The notes beneath the pieces were generated by a model that was given only the letters and a program-made list of their open reading frames with translations, ran no database searches and had not been told where the DNA came from. Below are positions 7,942 to 16,081 of a DNA stretch of 34,874 nucleotides, in pieces. The first letter of the stretch is position 1, and each line of letters starts with the position of its first letter. This DNA comes from a virus, in the IMG/VR virus record IMGVR_UViG_3300042485_000366, positions 1-34,874 of that record. One strand, 5' to 3'. The position numbers and the translations under genes are program-made.

Positions 7942-8013
7942 TTTACCGTTCATCACATTTTTTAAAAAAGGTGCCTAATTGTTTGGAAGATGTACAAAAC
8001 CTGTGTACTTTCG
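7942..8013 (+). promoter_or_regulatory. Promoter with upstream 16-bp element, driving the plus-strand cassette
   Basis: TTTG at 7982-7985, a 20-base spacer and TACTTTCG at 8006-8013 match the Bacteroidetes promoter consensus TTTG-N20-TAnnTTTG with one mismatch. The start codon of the first cassette gene follows 25 bases later. The element TTTACCGTTCATCACA (7942-7957) ends exactly 24 bases before the -33 box, the same spacing as at the 28863-28934 promoter. Confidence 0.7.
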
Positions 8014-8037
8014 TTATGTAATCAAATGACAAACACT

Positions 8038-8139
8038 ATGAGCCACAAGATTCTCCCCCCTCCGATTGAAGTTAAGATGTTTCTGCTTTTAATCGTTTCT
8101 GCTATCGTTTCAGTATTTATCCAATCATTAATCAAATAA
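8038..8139 (+). CDS. 33-residue single-pass membrane peptide
   Basis: The frame starts at ATG 8038 in the context CAAACACTATG, nearly the same as the start of the next gene (ATAAACACTATG). It encodes a short polar N-terminus (MSHKILPPPIEVK) followed by about 18 hydrophobic residues (MFLLLIVSAIVSVFIQSL) and IK. It is first in the plus-strand cassette, 10 bases before the 191-residue gene. No family is recognised; a small inner-membrane peptide is the only supported description. Confidence 0.55.
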   Translation: MSHKILPPPIEVKMFLLLIVSAIVSVFIQSLIK

Positions 8140-8149
8140 AATAAACACT

Positions 8150-8725
8150 ATGAAAAATCTAATTGAAAAGTATGAAAGTTTGGGTTATTCTTTGAATGTT
8201 AAAGAAGAACCACTTATTATTGCTAACTGTATGAAACTTAAAAGTAAAGCAAGATTCCCTAAGCCTTTATTTAATTTCAGATTCAGAAGCATTGAAAGAA
8301 TGAATGAATTCTGTACTGAATGGATTGAAAGAGTAGAAACTAATATCAATTCACAAAATGAATTAAAAGCTAAAAAGAAAGAAGCACAAAAGGTAATGAA
8401 CCACAATTTTAAAGAAGGTATGATTCTTTACAATAGTTGGGGATATGACCAAACTAACATTGACTTCTATCAAATTGTTAAATCTAAAGAAAAATCAGTA
8501 ATTTTAAGAGAAATTGCTAGTAGCACTGTTGCAGGTTCAGAAGGTTTTATGAGTGCAAGTGTTAAGCCTGTTAAAGATTATTTTGTAGGCGAACCAATTC
8601 TTAAAAAAGTTAATCTTTCAGTAAATTATAATGGAAGCATTAGCTATCACATTGCAGCTAAATATGGTTGTTTCTGCGAGTATGCAAATGCAGAATCAGG
8701 AGTTTACTCTAGTTGGTACGCTTAA
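8150..8725 (+). CDS. Conserved hypothetical protein in the plus-strand cassette
   Basis: This 191-residue soluble protein has two parts. Residues 1-85 are basic and mostly helical (KYESLGYSLNVKEEPL, then FRSIERMNEFCTEWIERVE and a Lys-rich helix). Residues 88-190 contain FKEGMILYNSWGYDQTNIDF, YQIVKSKEKSVILREI and end CEYANAESGVYSSWYA. I have the impression that the second part (SWGYDQTN, followed by short strands) recurs in small proteins of plasmids and phages, but I cannot name a family. It sits six bases before the HD hydrolase and is expected to be co-transcribed with it. A role linked to the hydrolase is possible but unsupported. Confidence 0.7.
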   Translation: MKNLIEKYESLGYSLNVKEEPLIIANCMKLKSKARFPKPLFNFRFRSIERMNEFCTEWIERVETNINSQNELKAKKKEAQKVMNHNFKEGMILYNSWGYDQTNIDFYQIVKSKEKSVILREIASSTVAGSEGFMSASVKPVKDYFVGEPILKKVNLSVNYNGSISYHIAAKYGCFCEYANAESGVYSSWYA

Positions 8726-8731
8726 TTAAAT

Positions 8732-9256
8732 ATGAATAAAATAAAATATAACTCACTAGCCCTTGCTGCTGAATACCACAAGTATCAGCAGTATGGGGTT
8801 AAACCTTATCTGTATCATTTATTAGATGTATGGTTTGAAGCAGAAAGGTTTTGCAATCAAAATAATATTGTAGGGATAAAAATGGATGTAATTCTTTCTG
8901 TATCTGCATTACACGATATACTTGAAGATACTACCTTATTTGAAAGTAAACTTAAGCAAATAAGTAATAAAGTTTATACTAATGTTAAACTGTTAACTAA
9001 AAAACCACCATTAGATAGATACTATATTGAAATATCAAAAAGTGAAATAGCTTCAATAGTAAAATTATGTGACAGGATATGTAATGTTAGGGAATGCATA
9101 AAGAATAGAAACTACCATAAACTAAAAAAGTATATATCTGAATCAAATGAATTCAAGATTATATACTCTAATATTAATAAGCCTTTATCTAATAAGTTAG
9201 AAAGGCTTTATTTAAAAGGGAAGCTAATTAGTATTTTTCGTATTCAGCCTTACTAA
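8732..9256 (+). CDS. HD-domain alarmone hydrolase-like protein (RelA/SpoT hydrolase, MESH1-like)
   Basis: This 174-residue protein has the motif series of RelA/SpoT-type (p)ppGpp 3'-pyrophosphohydrolases: AAEYHKYQQYGVKPYLYHLLD (His29), SALHDILEDT (His61, Asp62, Glu65, Asp66) and KLCDRICNV (Asp114, Asn118). In this family the His, HD and later Asp bind Mn2+, and the ED pair and the Asn serve catalysis; all are present. No synthetase or regulatory domain follows, so it resembles small alarmone hydrolases. It is the last gene of the plus-strand cassette, and its 3' end overlaps the convergent 9228-9446 gene by 29 bases. The opposite-strand protease at 9476-10738 carries a synthetase-like domain, so hydrolysis of that domain's product is a plausible role. 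Another HD nucleotidase activity is possible. Confidence 0.8.
   Translation: MNKIKYNSLALAAEYHKYQQYGVKPYLYHLLDVWFEAERFCNQNNIVGIKMDVILSVSALHDILEDTTLFESKLKQISNKVYTNVKLLTKKPPLDRYYIEISKSEIASIVKLCDRICNVRECIKNRNYHKLKKYISESNEFKIIYSNINKPLSNKLERLYLKGKLISIFRIQPY
9179..9208. terminator. Possible bidirectional terminator hairpin at the convergent gene ends
   Basis: AAGCCTTT (9179-9186) and AAAGGCTT (9201-9208) enclose CTAA-TAAG-TTAG, giving a 12-bp stem with a two-base bulge. AT-rich sequence follows on both strands. It lies within the end of the hydrolase gene and just beyond the stop of the convergent small gene, where transcripts from both strands should end. The T tracts are weak. Confidence 0.4.
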
Positions 9257-9446
9257 TCATTTTGCCTTCTAAAATAGCATCAACCAATTTGTTAGGTGCA
9301 CCTTCTACTTTGTATGGGGTCGCACCTTTTTCTTTAGCTTCATAACCACCCTCAGGGATATTTCTAAAAGCAACTTCTTCAAAAGAATTCTCAAAGAATA
9401 CTTCTTTCCCATTGGCAATTTCACTAAGTAAGTTCTCATTTCTCAT
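9228..9446 (-). CDS. Small hypothetical protein next to the protease-synthetase fusion
   Basis: The ATG at 9446 gives 72 residues starting MRNENLLSEIANGKEV; an in-frame GTG two codons upstream is less likely. The protein is acidic and probably alpha/beta, with FFENSFEEVAFRNIPEGGYE and a C-terminal helix KLVDAILEGKMISKAEYEKY. No family is recognised. It follows the protease-synthetase gene by 29 bases on the same strand, so it should be co-expressed with it, and its 3' end overlaps the convergent hydrolase gene by 29 bases. An immunity or regulatory partner of the synthetase domain and an ordinary small virion protein are both possible; nothing in the sequence decides. Confidence 0.65.
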   Translation of the reverse strand: MRNENLLSEIANGKEVFFENSFEEVAFRNIPEGGYEAKEKGATPYKVEGAPNKLVDAILEGKMISKAEYEKY

Positions 9447-9475
9447 ATACACAATTTACTAATATTATTTGATTA

Positions 9476-10738
9476 TTACAAAAATTTACTGTAATATTTT
9501 TTAGATTCTTGCTCTATTTGTTTTCTTTGTTTATCATCCTTCCCAATTGTTAATACACGATACTTTTCGTATAAATCGTGACCTTTTCCACCTTCAATAC
9601 CAACTTGCTTTTTAATTTCATTATACTTCTTTTCACCTAGTATCAATTTCGCATTTTCAGGCTTTTCCTTAGCATAAATCATTTTAGGTGTATTTACCTG
9701 TATTTCTGCAGTTAGTCCATTAGAAGTCTTTATATTGATAAGATTGCCACTATAACCTAAAGGATTAGATTCGTGTGTCTGTGTTTTAATCCTGCCATTT
9801 CCATTAGCTACTCTAGGGTCATTACTTAAATCCTTTATAATGTTTTGCATTGCTACAGGGTCATCAGTAATAATAGTATTTCTTACAGAATCTTTAATGT
9901 TACCTAGATTCCCATTTTCTTCTGTATTAGTTTTTCTTACAATAGAATCTGCTGATTTCATATTGATTGGAGTTACAACTGCACCATATTTTTCTGCTAA
10001 ATCTTTACCTAATTTATCTACCTCAGGTGCTGCATCTTGTGCTTTAGAAACTAAGTCTTTTACATCTTCATCTTCAACAGATACGGTTTTGCCACCACCT
10101 GTTGATTCTTTATCACCACCACCCTCAGGTTGCCTACCACTTCCCGGCCCTCCTAATTCAACTCCTTCTAATATTTTATATATTTCACTCATTACCTGTT
10201 GTTCTTTTGAAACTTTAGGGGAGTAATTAAATATACCCTCAATTGAAAATCCGTTCACGTTCCCTTGCTTTACTTGATTCCATACATCCTCATTTTCAAC
10301 TAGCATAGAAACGAACCAACTGCCATCCGGTGCATCCTCAAATCCTTTCATTGGGTGTATGCCTCTTGTCTTATCACTAATAAAACTCTCAAACATTGTT
10401 ACCCCTGTTTCAATTTGGTTAGGGTCGTGCATTAGGTTCACATTGTTTTGATACCCTTTCTTAAAATACTTTTGCACAATCTTAACAATCGTGTCTTTAG
10501 AAAAAGCAACATAGTAGTCACCAAAATTAGCATCACTTCTAAAGATAGGAGTGTCAGCCAACATAGCGCAGCCACTAATAATATGCTTATCTTCACTAAC
10601 AATTTGAAACTTCTGTTCATTTTTAAATGCATTCCAATTCTTTTGAATTGCAGGTCTATCTACTAATGAAACGAATTGCACCTCTGCATCATCATTTAAA
10701 TCATCAGATATTTCCAACATATATAAAGGTAATTCCAT
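9476..10738 (-). CDS. XkdF/S78-type capsid protease fused to a RelA/SpoT-like synthetase domain
   Basis: The protein has 420 residues. Residues 1-175 match the XkdF-type prohead protease pattern: YMLEISDDLNDDAEVQFVSLV at the start, NLMHDP with the likely catalytic His104, and VNGFSIEG with the likely catalytic Ser165. A flexible linker follows (LGGPGSGRQPEGGG, residues 195-208). Residues 235-400 resemble RelA/SpoT synthetase domains: MKSADSIVRK (Arg268, Lys269), NIKDSVRNTII (Asp283), PLGYSGNLINIK (Tyr329), LTAEIQVNT (Glu345, Gln347) and GHDLYEKYR (His387). In the family the first Asp and the EIQ Glu act in Mg2+ binding and pyrophosphate transfer; both are present, while the usual Arg of EIQxRT is Asn349. 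The protease role in procapsid maturation is firm. The fused domain is probably a virion-borne effector, by analogy with toxin domains fused to phage head proteins. It lies between tape measure and scaffold genes. Confidence 0.8.
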   Translation of the reverse strand: MELPLYMLEISDDLNDDAEVQFVSLVDRPAIQKNWNAFKNEQKFQIVSEDKHIISGCAMLADTPIFRSDANFGDYYVAFSKDTIVKIVQKYFKKGYQNNVNLMHDPNQIETGVTMFESFISDKTRGIHPMKGFEDAPDGSWFVSMLVENEDVWNQVKQGNVNGFSIEGIFNYSPKVSKEQQVMSEIYKILEGVELGGPGSGRQPEGGGDKESTGGGKTVSVEDEDVKDLVSKAQDAAPEVDKLGKDLAEKYGAVVTPINMKSADSIVRKTNTEENGNLGNIKDSVRNTIITDDPVAMQNIIKDLSNDPRVANGNGRIKTQTHESNPLGYSGNLINIKTSNGLTAEIQVNTPKMIYAKEKPENAKLILGEKKYNEIKKQVGIEGGKGHDLYEKYRVLTIGKDDKQRKQIEQESKKYYSKFL

Positions 10739-10764
10739 AACTATAAATATATTTATTTTAAATA

Positions 10765-12840
10765 TTAACTAAATCGTGCCCTTTGTTTTATTGCTTCTAC
10801 TCTTTGTTGGTTGCTTGTAACATCAGTCTCAATCACATATGCCCTTACTGCTTGATTGCCCATTTGGTTAATTGACGCTTGACTTATGTTTGTAGTCTGT
10901 GCTTGTGGTGCAGCCGGTATAATAGGTGCAGAAGTTGATACGTTAGGCATACCACCACCACCACCACCACCTGCTGCTGCTGAATTTATTGATTGAATAC
11001 CTTGTGCTGATGCAGCAATAACTGATGCAATAGATAAAGCACCACCTATCCTTGCAGGGATAAAAGCAGGGTTAGGAATTCCGGGGGGTAGTATAGCAGG
11101 TACACTCATCATTTGTGTAACAATTTTAGCAATAGCCGCACCCTTTTCTATTAACAATCCTGCAATAGCTACTGCTTTACTTTTACCTGCAATTTGACCT
11201 ATTAAAGCACCTGCTTGTGCTGCAAAGTCAATATATTGTAATTGCAATGCCATTTTTGCATCCTGTGCTTTTTTCTCTGCTAATGCTTCTTCATCTATTA
11301 TTTTAATCCTTTCATCACCATACTTTTTATATATTTGTGTTTTTTCAAATTCAGTTAACTCTGTATTTTCAAGTTCAATAGCTTGTTGCTCTTTAAGCAA
11401 TTCTAACTTAGTTGAATACCTTTCCTTATCAGCTTCAAAATCTACATCATTTGCTGCTATTAATTTATTAATATCTTCAATCCTTTGTTGAACTCCTAGA
11501 GCCCTTATACCTCTTTCATCTTCTTGTTTTTTTAATAAGTCTTCTTTTTCTTTCTTAGCTTGTTCATCAGTTTGTTCTTTAGTTATTTTTGTTATTTCTG
11601 CATTAGCTTTATTCCCTAATTCAATAATTAAAGCAGTTTTAGTTGTAGCTTTTAATTTTTCGTTAGCATTAACTTGATTTATCTCTTGAAGAAGTTGGGC
11701 ATCTACTGCTGCTTTTTTTGCTTGGTATTCATCTGTAATACCTGCAATTTCAATTTCTGTCTTTAATTTTATTATTTTATCTTGCGCATCTAATTCAGCA
11801 TCATCTTTTTCTTTTTGTAATTGTTTTGCTTTTTCATTATTTTGTTTACTTATTTCAGATGCTTTTTTACCTGCATCTTCACTTTGCTTTTTTTGTTTTA
11901 ATTGAAAATCATTTTGTGCTGCAATTCCCTCTGCATTTATTTTATCAATTTCCTCTTTATCTTTTTGCCTAGCATCAGTATTATTTTCACCAACTTCTTT
12001 ATAATGTCTTTGTAAAGACCTTATCCTAGCTGCTCTTGCATTTTGTTCAATTTCAAAAATTTCTTTTTCACTCTTACCGGCTAGTTTTGCTTTTGAAAGG
12101 TTTATTTTTTCTTGATTTGATAAGAAGTCTTGTTCAGCTTTTAATCCTGCATCAGCAAATTTTAATACACTCGCATTTAATTCTCTTTGTGCTTCTGCAG
12201 CTTTTTCAGCAGAACTTTGGAAACTTTGAAATGCTGCTACTGCTTCACCTAATGCAATAATAAGTACACCAATACCTGTTGAAATAATTGCAGTTTTCAT
12301 TACCTTAAATGAAGTAGATGTAACCTCTGCTGAAATTCCTAATGCTTTTAAAGAAAATGCTGCAGCTTTATTAGCCATCTCATTTGCTTTTTGGAATATT
12401 GTAGTAGATTTTATTACTGCTCCTAATTGCTTAAATGAATCAATGCTTTCACCAACAGATTGCAACCCTTGTGAAATTGCCATCGCTGATTGAACCTTTA
12501 ATAATGTCTTTTGGACATCTTCTGATTCAACACCGAATAATGCCATAGCACCTTGTACTGCACCAAATCCACCGGCAACTCCTGATAGTGAAGCAGTTAA
12601 TGCCTTAAACTTTGCATCAGGATTAAAAGCCTCTGTTAATGCCTTAGCATCACCTATCGCATCTTTAAGTTCAGCAGCTCTTTTAGCTGCATTTATAGCT
12701 TCTTTTGATGTAGCACCAAACTTATCAGCCAATGCCGTTACCTCCTGTTGTGCTTCTCTTAATTGTTTTTTAAGTGAACCTACCGAGCTCGTAGCACCTG
12801 AGGTATCTACGTTTACATTTAAATTTAAATTCTCTGCCAT
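10765..12840 (-). CDS. Tail tape-measure protein
   Basis: The protein has 691 residues. The start (NVDTSGATSSVGSLKKQLRE) and the next 140 residues resemble tape-measure proteins that open with helix-forming repeats (LADKFGATSKEAINAAKRAA). Hydrophobic stretches lie at about 180-205 and 570-640, and a long Lys/Glu/Gln-rich coiled coil at about 230-540, followed by a Gly run (residues about 645-652). Tape-measure length sets tail length; at roughly 1.5 angstrom per residue this predicts about 100 nm. The start shares bases with the preceding stop (TAATG). No lysozyme or peptidase motif is visible. As the longest coiled-coil protein in the tail block the call is strong. Confidence 0.85.
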   Translation of the reverse strand: MAENLNLNVNVDTSGATSSVGSLKKQLREAQQEVTALADKFGATSKEAINAAKRAAELKDAIGDAKALTEAFNPDAKFKALTASLSGVAGGFGAVQGAMALFGVESEDVQKTLLKVQSAMAISQGLQSVGESIDSFKQLGAVIKSTTIFQKANEMANKAAAFSLKALGISAEVTSTSFKVMKTAIISTGIGVLIIALGEAVAAFQSFQSSAEKAAEAQRELNASVLKFADAGLKAEQDFLSNQEKINLSKAKLAGKSEKEIFEIEQNARAARIRSLQRHYKEVGENNTDARQKDKEEIDKINAEGIAAQNDFQLKQKKQSEDAGKKASEISKQNNEKAKQLQKEKDDAELDAQDKIIKLKTEIEIAGITDEYQAKKAAVDAQLLQEINQVNANEKLKATTKTALIIELGNKANAEITKITKEQTDEQAKKEKEDLLKKQEDERGIRALGVQQRIEDINKLIAANDVDFEADKERYSTKLELLKEQQAIELENTELTEFEKTQIYKKYGDERIKIIDEEALAEKKAQDAKMALQLQYIDFAAQAGALIGQIAGKSKAVAIAGLLIEKGAAIAKIVTQMMSVPAILPPGIPNPAFIPARIGGALSIASVIAASAQGIQSINSAAAGGGGGGGMPNVSTSAPIIPAAPQAQTTNISQASINQMGNQAVRAYVIETDVTSNQQRVEAIKQRARFS

Positions 12841-14855
12841 TAGTACGTTGTTTCAATTACTTTTAATAAACTTATTTTGGTCGTATTGTATTCCATTGGG
12901 TTATAACCCTCTACCTTATTTAATCTAAATAGTACACCATCTATCCAAATGTATTTGCTAAAGTCTAAATTAAATATATCGATAGTATTTAATAAAGCCG
13001 AACAGGTTAATAGCTTACTGTTCTTATCCGTTATCTCTGACATATATGTACTATGAAATACATTGAACACATTATTGCTAGTGAAATTATCTGAACTATA
13101 AAATATTTCTTTAGGTGCTCCAAAATTAACATCATTTTGTGGATTTGCAGGGTCGTCTAAATGTCCTGCATAACCGTATGAAGTTAATGTCAATAGCGTT
13201 GCTGATAAATTTTTAATAGACCACGAAGCTACTGATGCTATTTTCTTTACTTGCATTATTCTAATTATGCTATCCATACTATCCTCTGCACTATTGGCAT
13301 TAGACTTTTTATAAATAGCCGGATATACTTTATCAGTTCCAATAGCTTTAAATAAAACTGATGGTGCAAATATTACATCAACAGTCTCCGTATTCTTACT
13401 AAAGTCAAATGAAGTATCAAATATCCTGTCACCATAAGATTCCGAATATTTCTTTTTATAGTTGTCATTGTAAAAGTCGCTATCTTCTTTAAATTTAAAA
13501 TTGTAATACCTAGCATTCATTTCACTCATTGGCTTAATGCTTAAAGGCTTTGACCTGTCTATTTTATTAGACCAATCATTTGCGTTGGAACTGCTAACAT
13601 CATAAAAATCAATATAAGGTTTTATGATAATGTTATTCTCTTGATACCTGTCATCATATACATATAGATTAAACATTTTACAAATGCTTAAAAATAAGTC
13701 TCTTTGAAATATCCCTTTAGGAATACAATCATTCATTAATAAATTATCCCCTATTGATAATGCTACCGGTATTAAAGAAATAGCATTAAAGCTAACATCA
13801 CCATCATTTATTGTAACAGGATTGTCATTTTTATTATCTGCATCATTAGCAAATCTAAATTGTATGTAATCGTTTTGTATCATTAGTATCTCAAAAGTTC
13901 CACCAATAAAAAAGTCATCAGTAAAAAATTCGCTATAAACAGTAATGCCATTTTTTAGAATACTAAAAGTTCCCTCTTGTGAAGTCCCTGTAAAGTTATA
14001 ATCAAACTTTAGATTAAAAGAAGTAGCACCGGTATATGTGAATTTAGAATTAGCACTTGATGGAACTAACCCTGAACCGGTAACTGTTGTAAATCTAACA
14101 AAGGAAATATTTAATACCTCTTGTGGTGCAGTTAACAAAGCATTGTTTAAGTCACTTGTCGTTTTAGTTAACTGCTTTTGATTGTGTGGTATTACTAATC
14201 TTTTAAAGTAATCTGTTGAAAAGAAATCACACTCATAAGTATAGTCTATATTTTCAAACATCTTATCTATATATTCTTTGATATATATTGCCGGTCTAAA
14301 TGTAGTATATTGAAAATCTACTTTGTTTGTACTTACGTTTCCGTAATCTATCAATGGATAATAATAACCTACACCTCTTGCAGCATCCCAACTTGCAGTT
14401 ATATTAGTTGTATTGTAAACGTGGTCATAAGCACTGAAATCTAAATCTTCTAATTTCTTATTACCTATTGTATTCATAAGACCACCTAACTCACCAAAGA
14501 CGCTGCATTGATATTCAATAGTTTCCTTATCTACGACTATTTCCAAAATCCTTAATGTGCCTTTAAATATTTGTACCTTGTCAATATATATAATACACTT
14601 AGCAGATTTACTTGCATTGAAATTATAGTTTACATTTGCTTTAGTTTCATCAAATTCATTAGCATTCCCAATATCAAATACAAATCCAAATATTTGGTTA
14701 TTCCTAGCCGTACCGGATAAAGATATTGTTTTACTAAATGATGTGTTCTTAGTTCCAAAGTCTGTTATGTCATCTATGGTATAAGTAAATTCTGTACTTA
14801 TGTCCTGCAATAAATCTAGTCTGTTATCTTCTATATATATTTCTGTACTAATCAT
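12840..14855 (-). CDS. Large tail/baseplate structural protein
   Basis: This 671-residue protein begins MISTEIYIEDNRLDLLQDIS, followed by FTYTIDDITDFGTKNTSFSKT, a start familiar from large tail proteins of Bacteroidetes phages encoded beside the tape measure. It is beta-rich, aromatic-rich and lacks membrane segments. The position between the 408-residue tail protein and the tape measure fits a distal-tail or tail-associated hub component; no hydrolase motif is seen. Both ends overlap neighbours by one base (TAATG), consistent with a single polycistronic tail message. Confidence 0.65.
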   Translation of the reverse strand: MISTEIYIEDNRLDLLQDISTEFTYTIDDITDFGTKNTSFSKTISLSGTARNNQIFGFVFDIGNANEFDETKANVNYNFNASKSAKCIIYIDKVQIFKGTLRILEIVVDKETIEYQCSVFGELGGLMNTIGNKKLEDLDFSAYDHVYNTTNITASWDAARGVGYYYPLIDYGNVSTNKVDFQYTTFRPAIYIKEYIDKMFENIDYTYECDFFSTDYFKRLVIPHNQKQLTKTTSDLNNALLTAPQEVLNISFVRFTTVTGSGLVPSSANSKFTYTGATSFNLKFDYNFTGTSQEGTFSILKNGITVYSEFFTDDFFIGGTFEILMIQNDYIQFRFANDADNKNDNPVTINDGDVSFNAISLIPVALSIGDNLLMNDCIPKGIFQRDLFLSICKMFNLYVYDDRYQENNIIIKPYIDFYDVSSSNANDWSNKIDRSKPLSIKPMSEMNARYYNFKFKEDSDFYNDNYKKKYSESYGDRIFDTSFDFSKNTETVDVIFAPSVLFKAIGTDKVYPAIYKKSNANSAEDSMDSIIRIMQVKKIASVASWSIKNLSATLLTLTSYGYAGHLDDPANPQNDVNFGAPKEIFYSSDNFTSNNVFNVFHSTYMSEITDKNSKLLTCSALLNTIDIFNLDFSKYIWIDGVLFRLNKVEGYNPMEYNTTKISLLKVIETTY

Positions 14856-16081
14856 TATCTAAATTGACTTGTTAAATATTTACCAATTTCAATATCTATT
14901 TCAAAGTTAAATAACTTATCACTTGTTTCTAATTTATATTCATAGTTAGTGCTGCTAATTGTAACAGGGAAATAAGCACCTTGTACTTCCATATATACAA
15001 TCGTACTTGCGAATAACTGTGCCAACCATTCATAGTCCTGTTCACTTACCCAATCGGATATTAGATGGAATTTATCCTTATGCTGAATAGCATAGTTTAA
15101 AGTCGTTTCATTATACTTGTTATATGAATCAATGTTTGACATTGTATTGCCGGATAGCTGCCAATCGTTTCTTCTATACGAAGCCCTTTGTAATTCGGTT
15201 GACCTTTTATTAACCAATGCAAATTTCATAGTGTCCCAACCCCCTAGCCTATTAAGGAAATGCAAATTGTACTGCCTATATTTAGGATAGCACTTTTGTA
15301 TAAACTGCAGTTTCCTAGATACTGCCACCCCTCGTTTTATATAAACATTATAGCCATAAGTATCTTCTGTAACTAATGTCCTACCGGCAAAAGTATTTAT
15401 ATGCCCTGCCTGACAATTAAATAAATTCATTTCACCTGTGAATGTTATGCCACCACTTACTGTATCTATGACCGAACCTGCTTCGTTTAAAACATCAACG
15501 ATAGCATTATATGTACCGGCAGTAATCTTAAAATATGTGGCATAAAAATTATCCCCATACTCAATAGTAATCTTTTCCGTTTCCCTTTCCGTTATCCAAT
15601 CATCTGTAAAGTTTTCTAATAATAGATTGTCGTAGTAATCGGATAGTACTAATGGTGTATTGTTGTTTACAAATAATATATCTGCAAATAATGGTGGGTA
15701 ATAATTATATGCAGCTAATGCACCGGATGCAAGGTTTGATGTAGTTATTAAACTGCCACCACTTACATATTCCTCACCTACTCTAATTTGGCTATCTACT
15801 TTTATCTTATCATTAGATGCTACTAATATAGAACTGCCGGATGGTTCAAAGTAATTAGTTACATATGAACGTACCATTGGTGATGCATTAAACACTCCAT
15901 AACTGCCCTCTGCTGATGGGGATGGATATACCTTTGTCCTGCTCACTTGTGAACCGTTTACATATACATCATACACGAACTTAAATGCAGTTAACCCTAC
16001 ATTTGTTGAACTTGATACGAACCATAAGTCATCGTGCATACTTGAATAAGGTGCAGGGCTACTTTGTATTGTTATTGCCAT
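14855..16081 (-). CDS. Tail structural protein (minor tail/distal-tail type)
   Basis: This 408-residue beta-rich protein starts MAITIQSSPAPYSSMHDDLW and contains segments typical of Bacteroidetes phage tail proteins in this position: DLWFVSSSTN, FKFVYDVYVNG, the central VYIKRGVAVSRKLQFIQKCY and the C-terminal YFPVTISSTNYEYKLETSDK with a FEIDIEIGKY end. I know this arrangement as an uncharacterised virion protein encoded before the large tail protein. A baseplate or distal-tail role is inferred. It overlaps the preceding gene by 23 bases and shares TAATG with the next. Confidence 0.6.
   Translation of the reverse strand: MAITIQSSPAPYSSMHDDLWFVSSSTNVGLTAFKFVYDVYVNGSQVSRTKVYPSPSAEGSYGVFNASPMVRSYVTNYFEPSGSSILVASNDKIKVDSQIRVGEEYVSGGSLITTSNLASGALAAYNYYPPLFADILFVNNNTPLVLSDYYDNLLLENFTDDWITERETEKITIEYGDNFYATYFKITAGTYNAIVDVLNEAGSVIDTVSGGITFTGEMNLFNCQAGHINTFAGRTLVTEDTYGYNVYIKRGVAVSRKLQFIQKCYPKYRQYNLHFLNRLGGWDTMKFALVNKRSTELQRASYRRNDWQLSGNTMSNIDSYNKYNETTLNYAIQHKDKFHLISDWVSEQDYEWLAQLFASTIVYMEVQGAYFPVTISSTNYEYKLETSDKLFNFEIDIEIGKYLTSQFR

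Noticed and set aside
9840-10226. 128-residue plus-strand frame opposite the protease-synthetase fusion
   Set aside because: The composition (Ser, Pro, Leu-rich, low complexity) is that of a shadow, and the minus-strand frame carries clear motifs.
12036-12260. Plus-strand Leu/His-rich frame within the tape-measure gene
   Set aside because: It is the reverse of the Lys/Glu/Gln-coding coiled coil and has no start context or neighbours on that strand.
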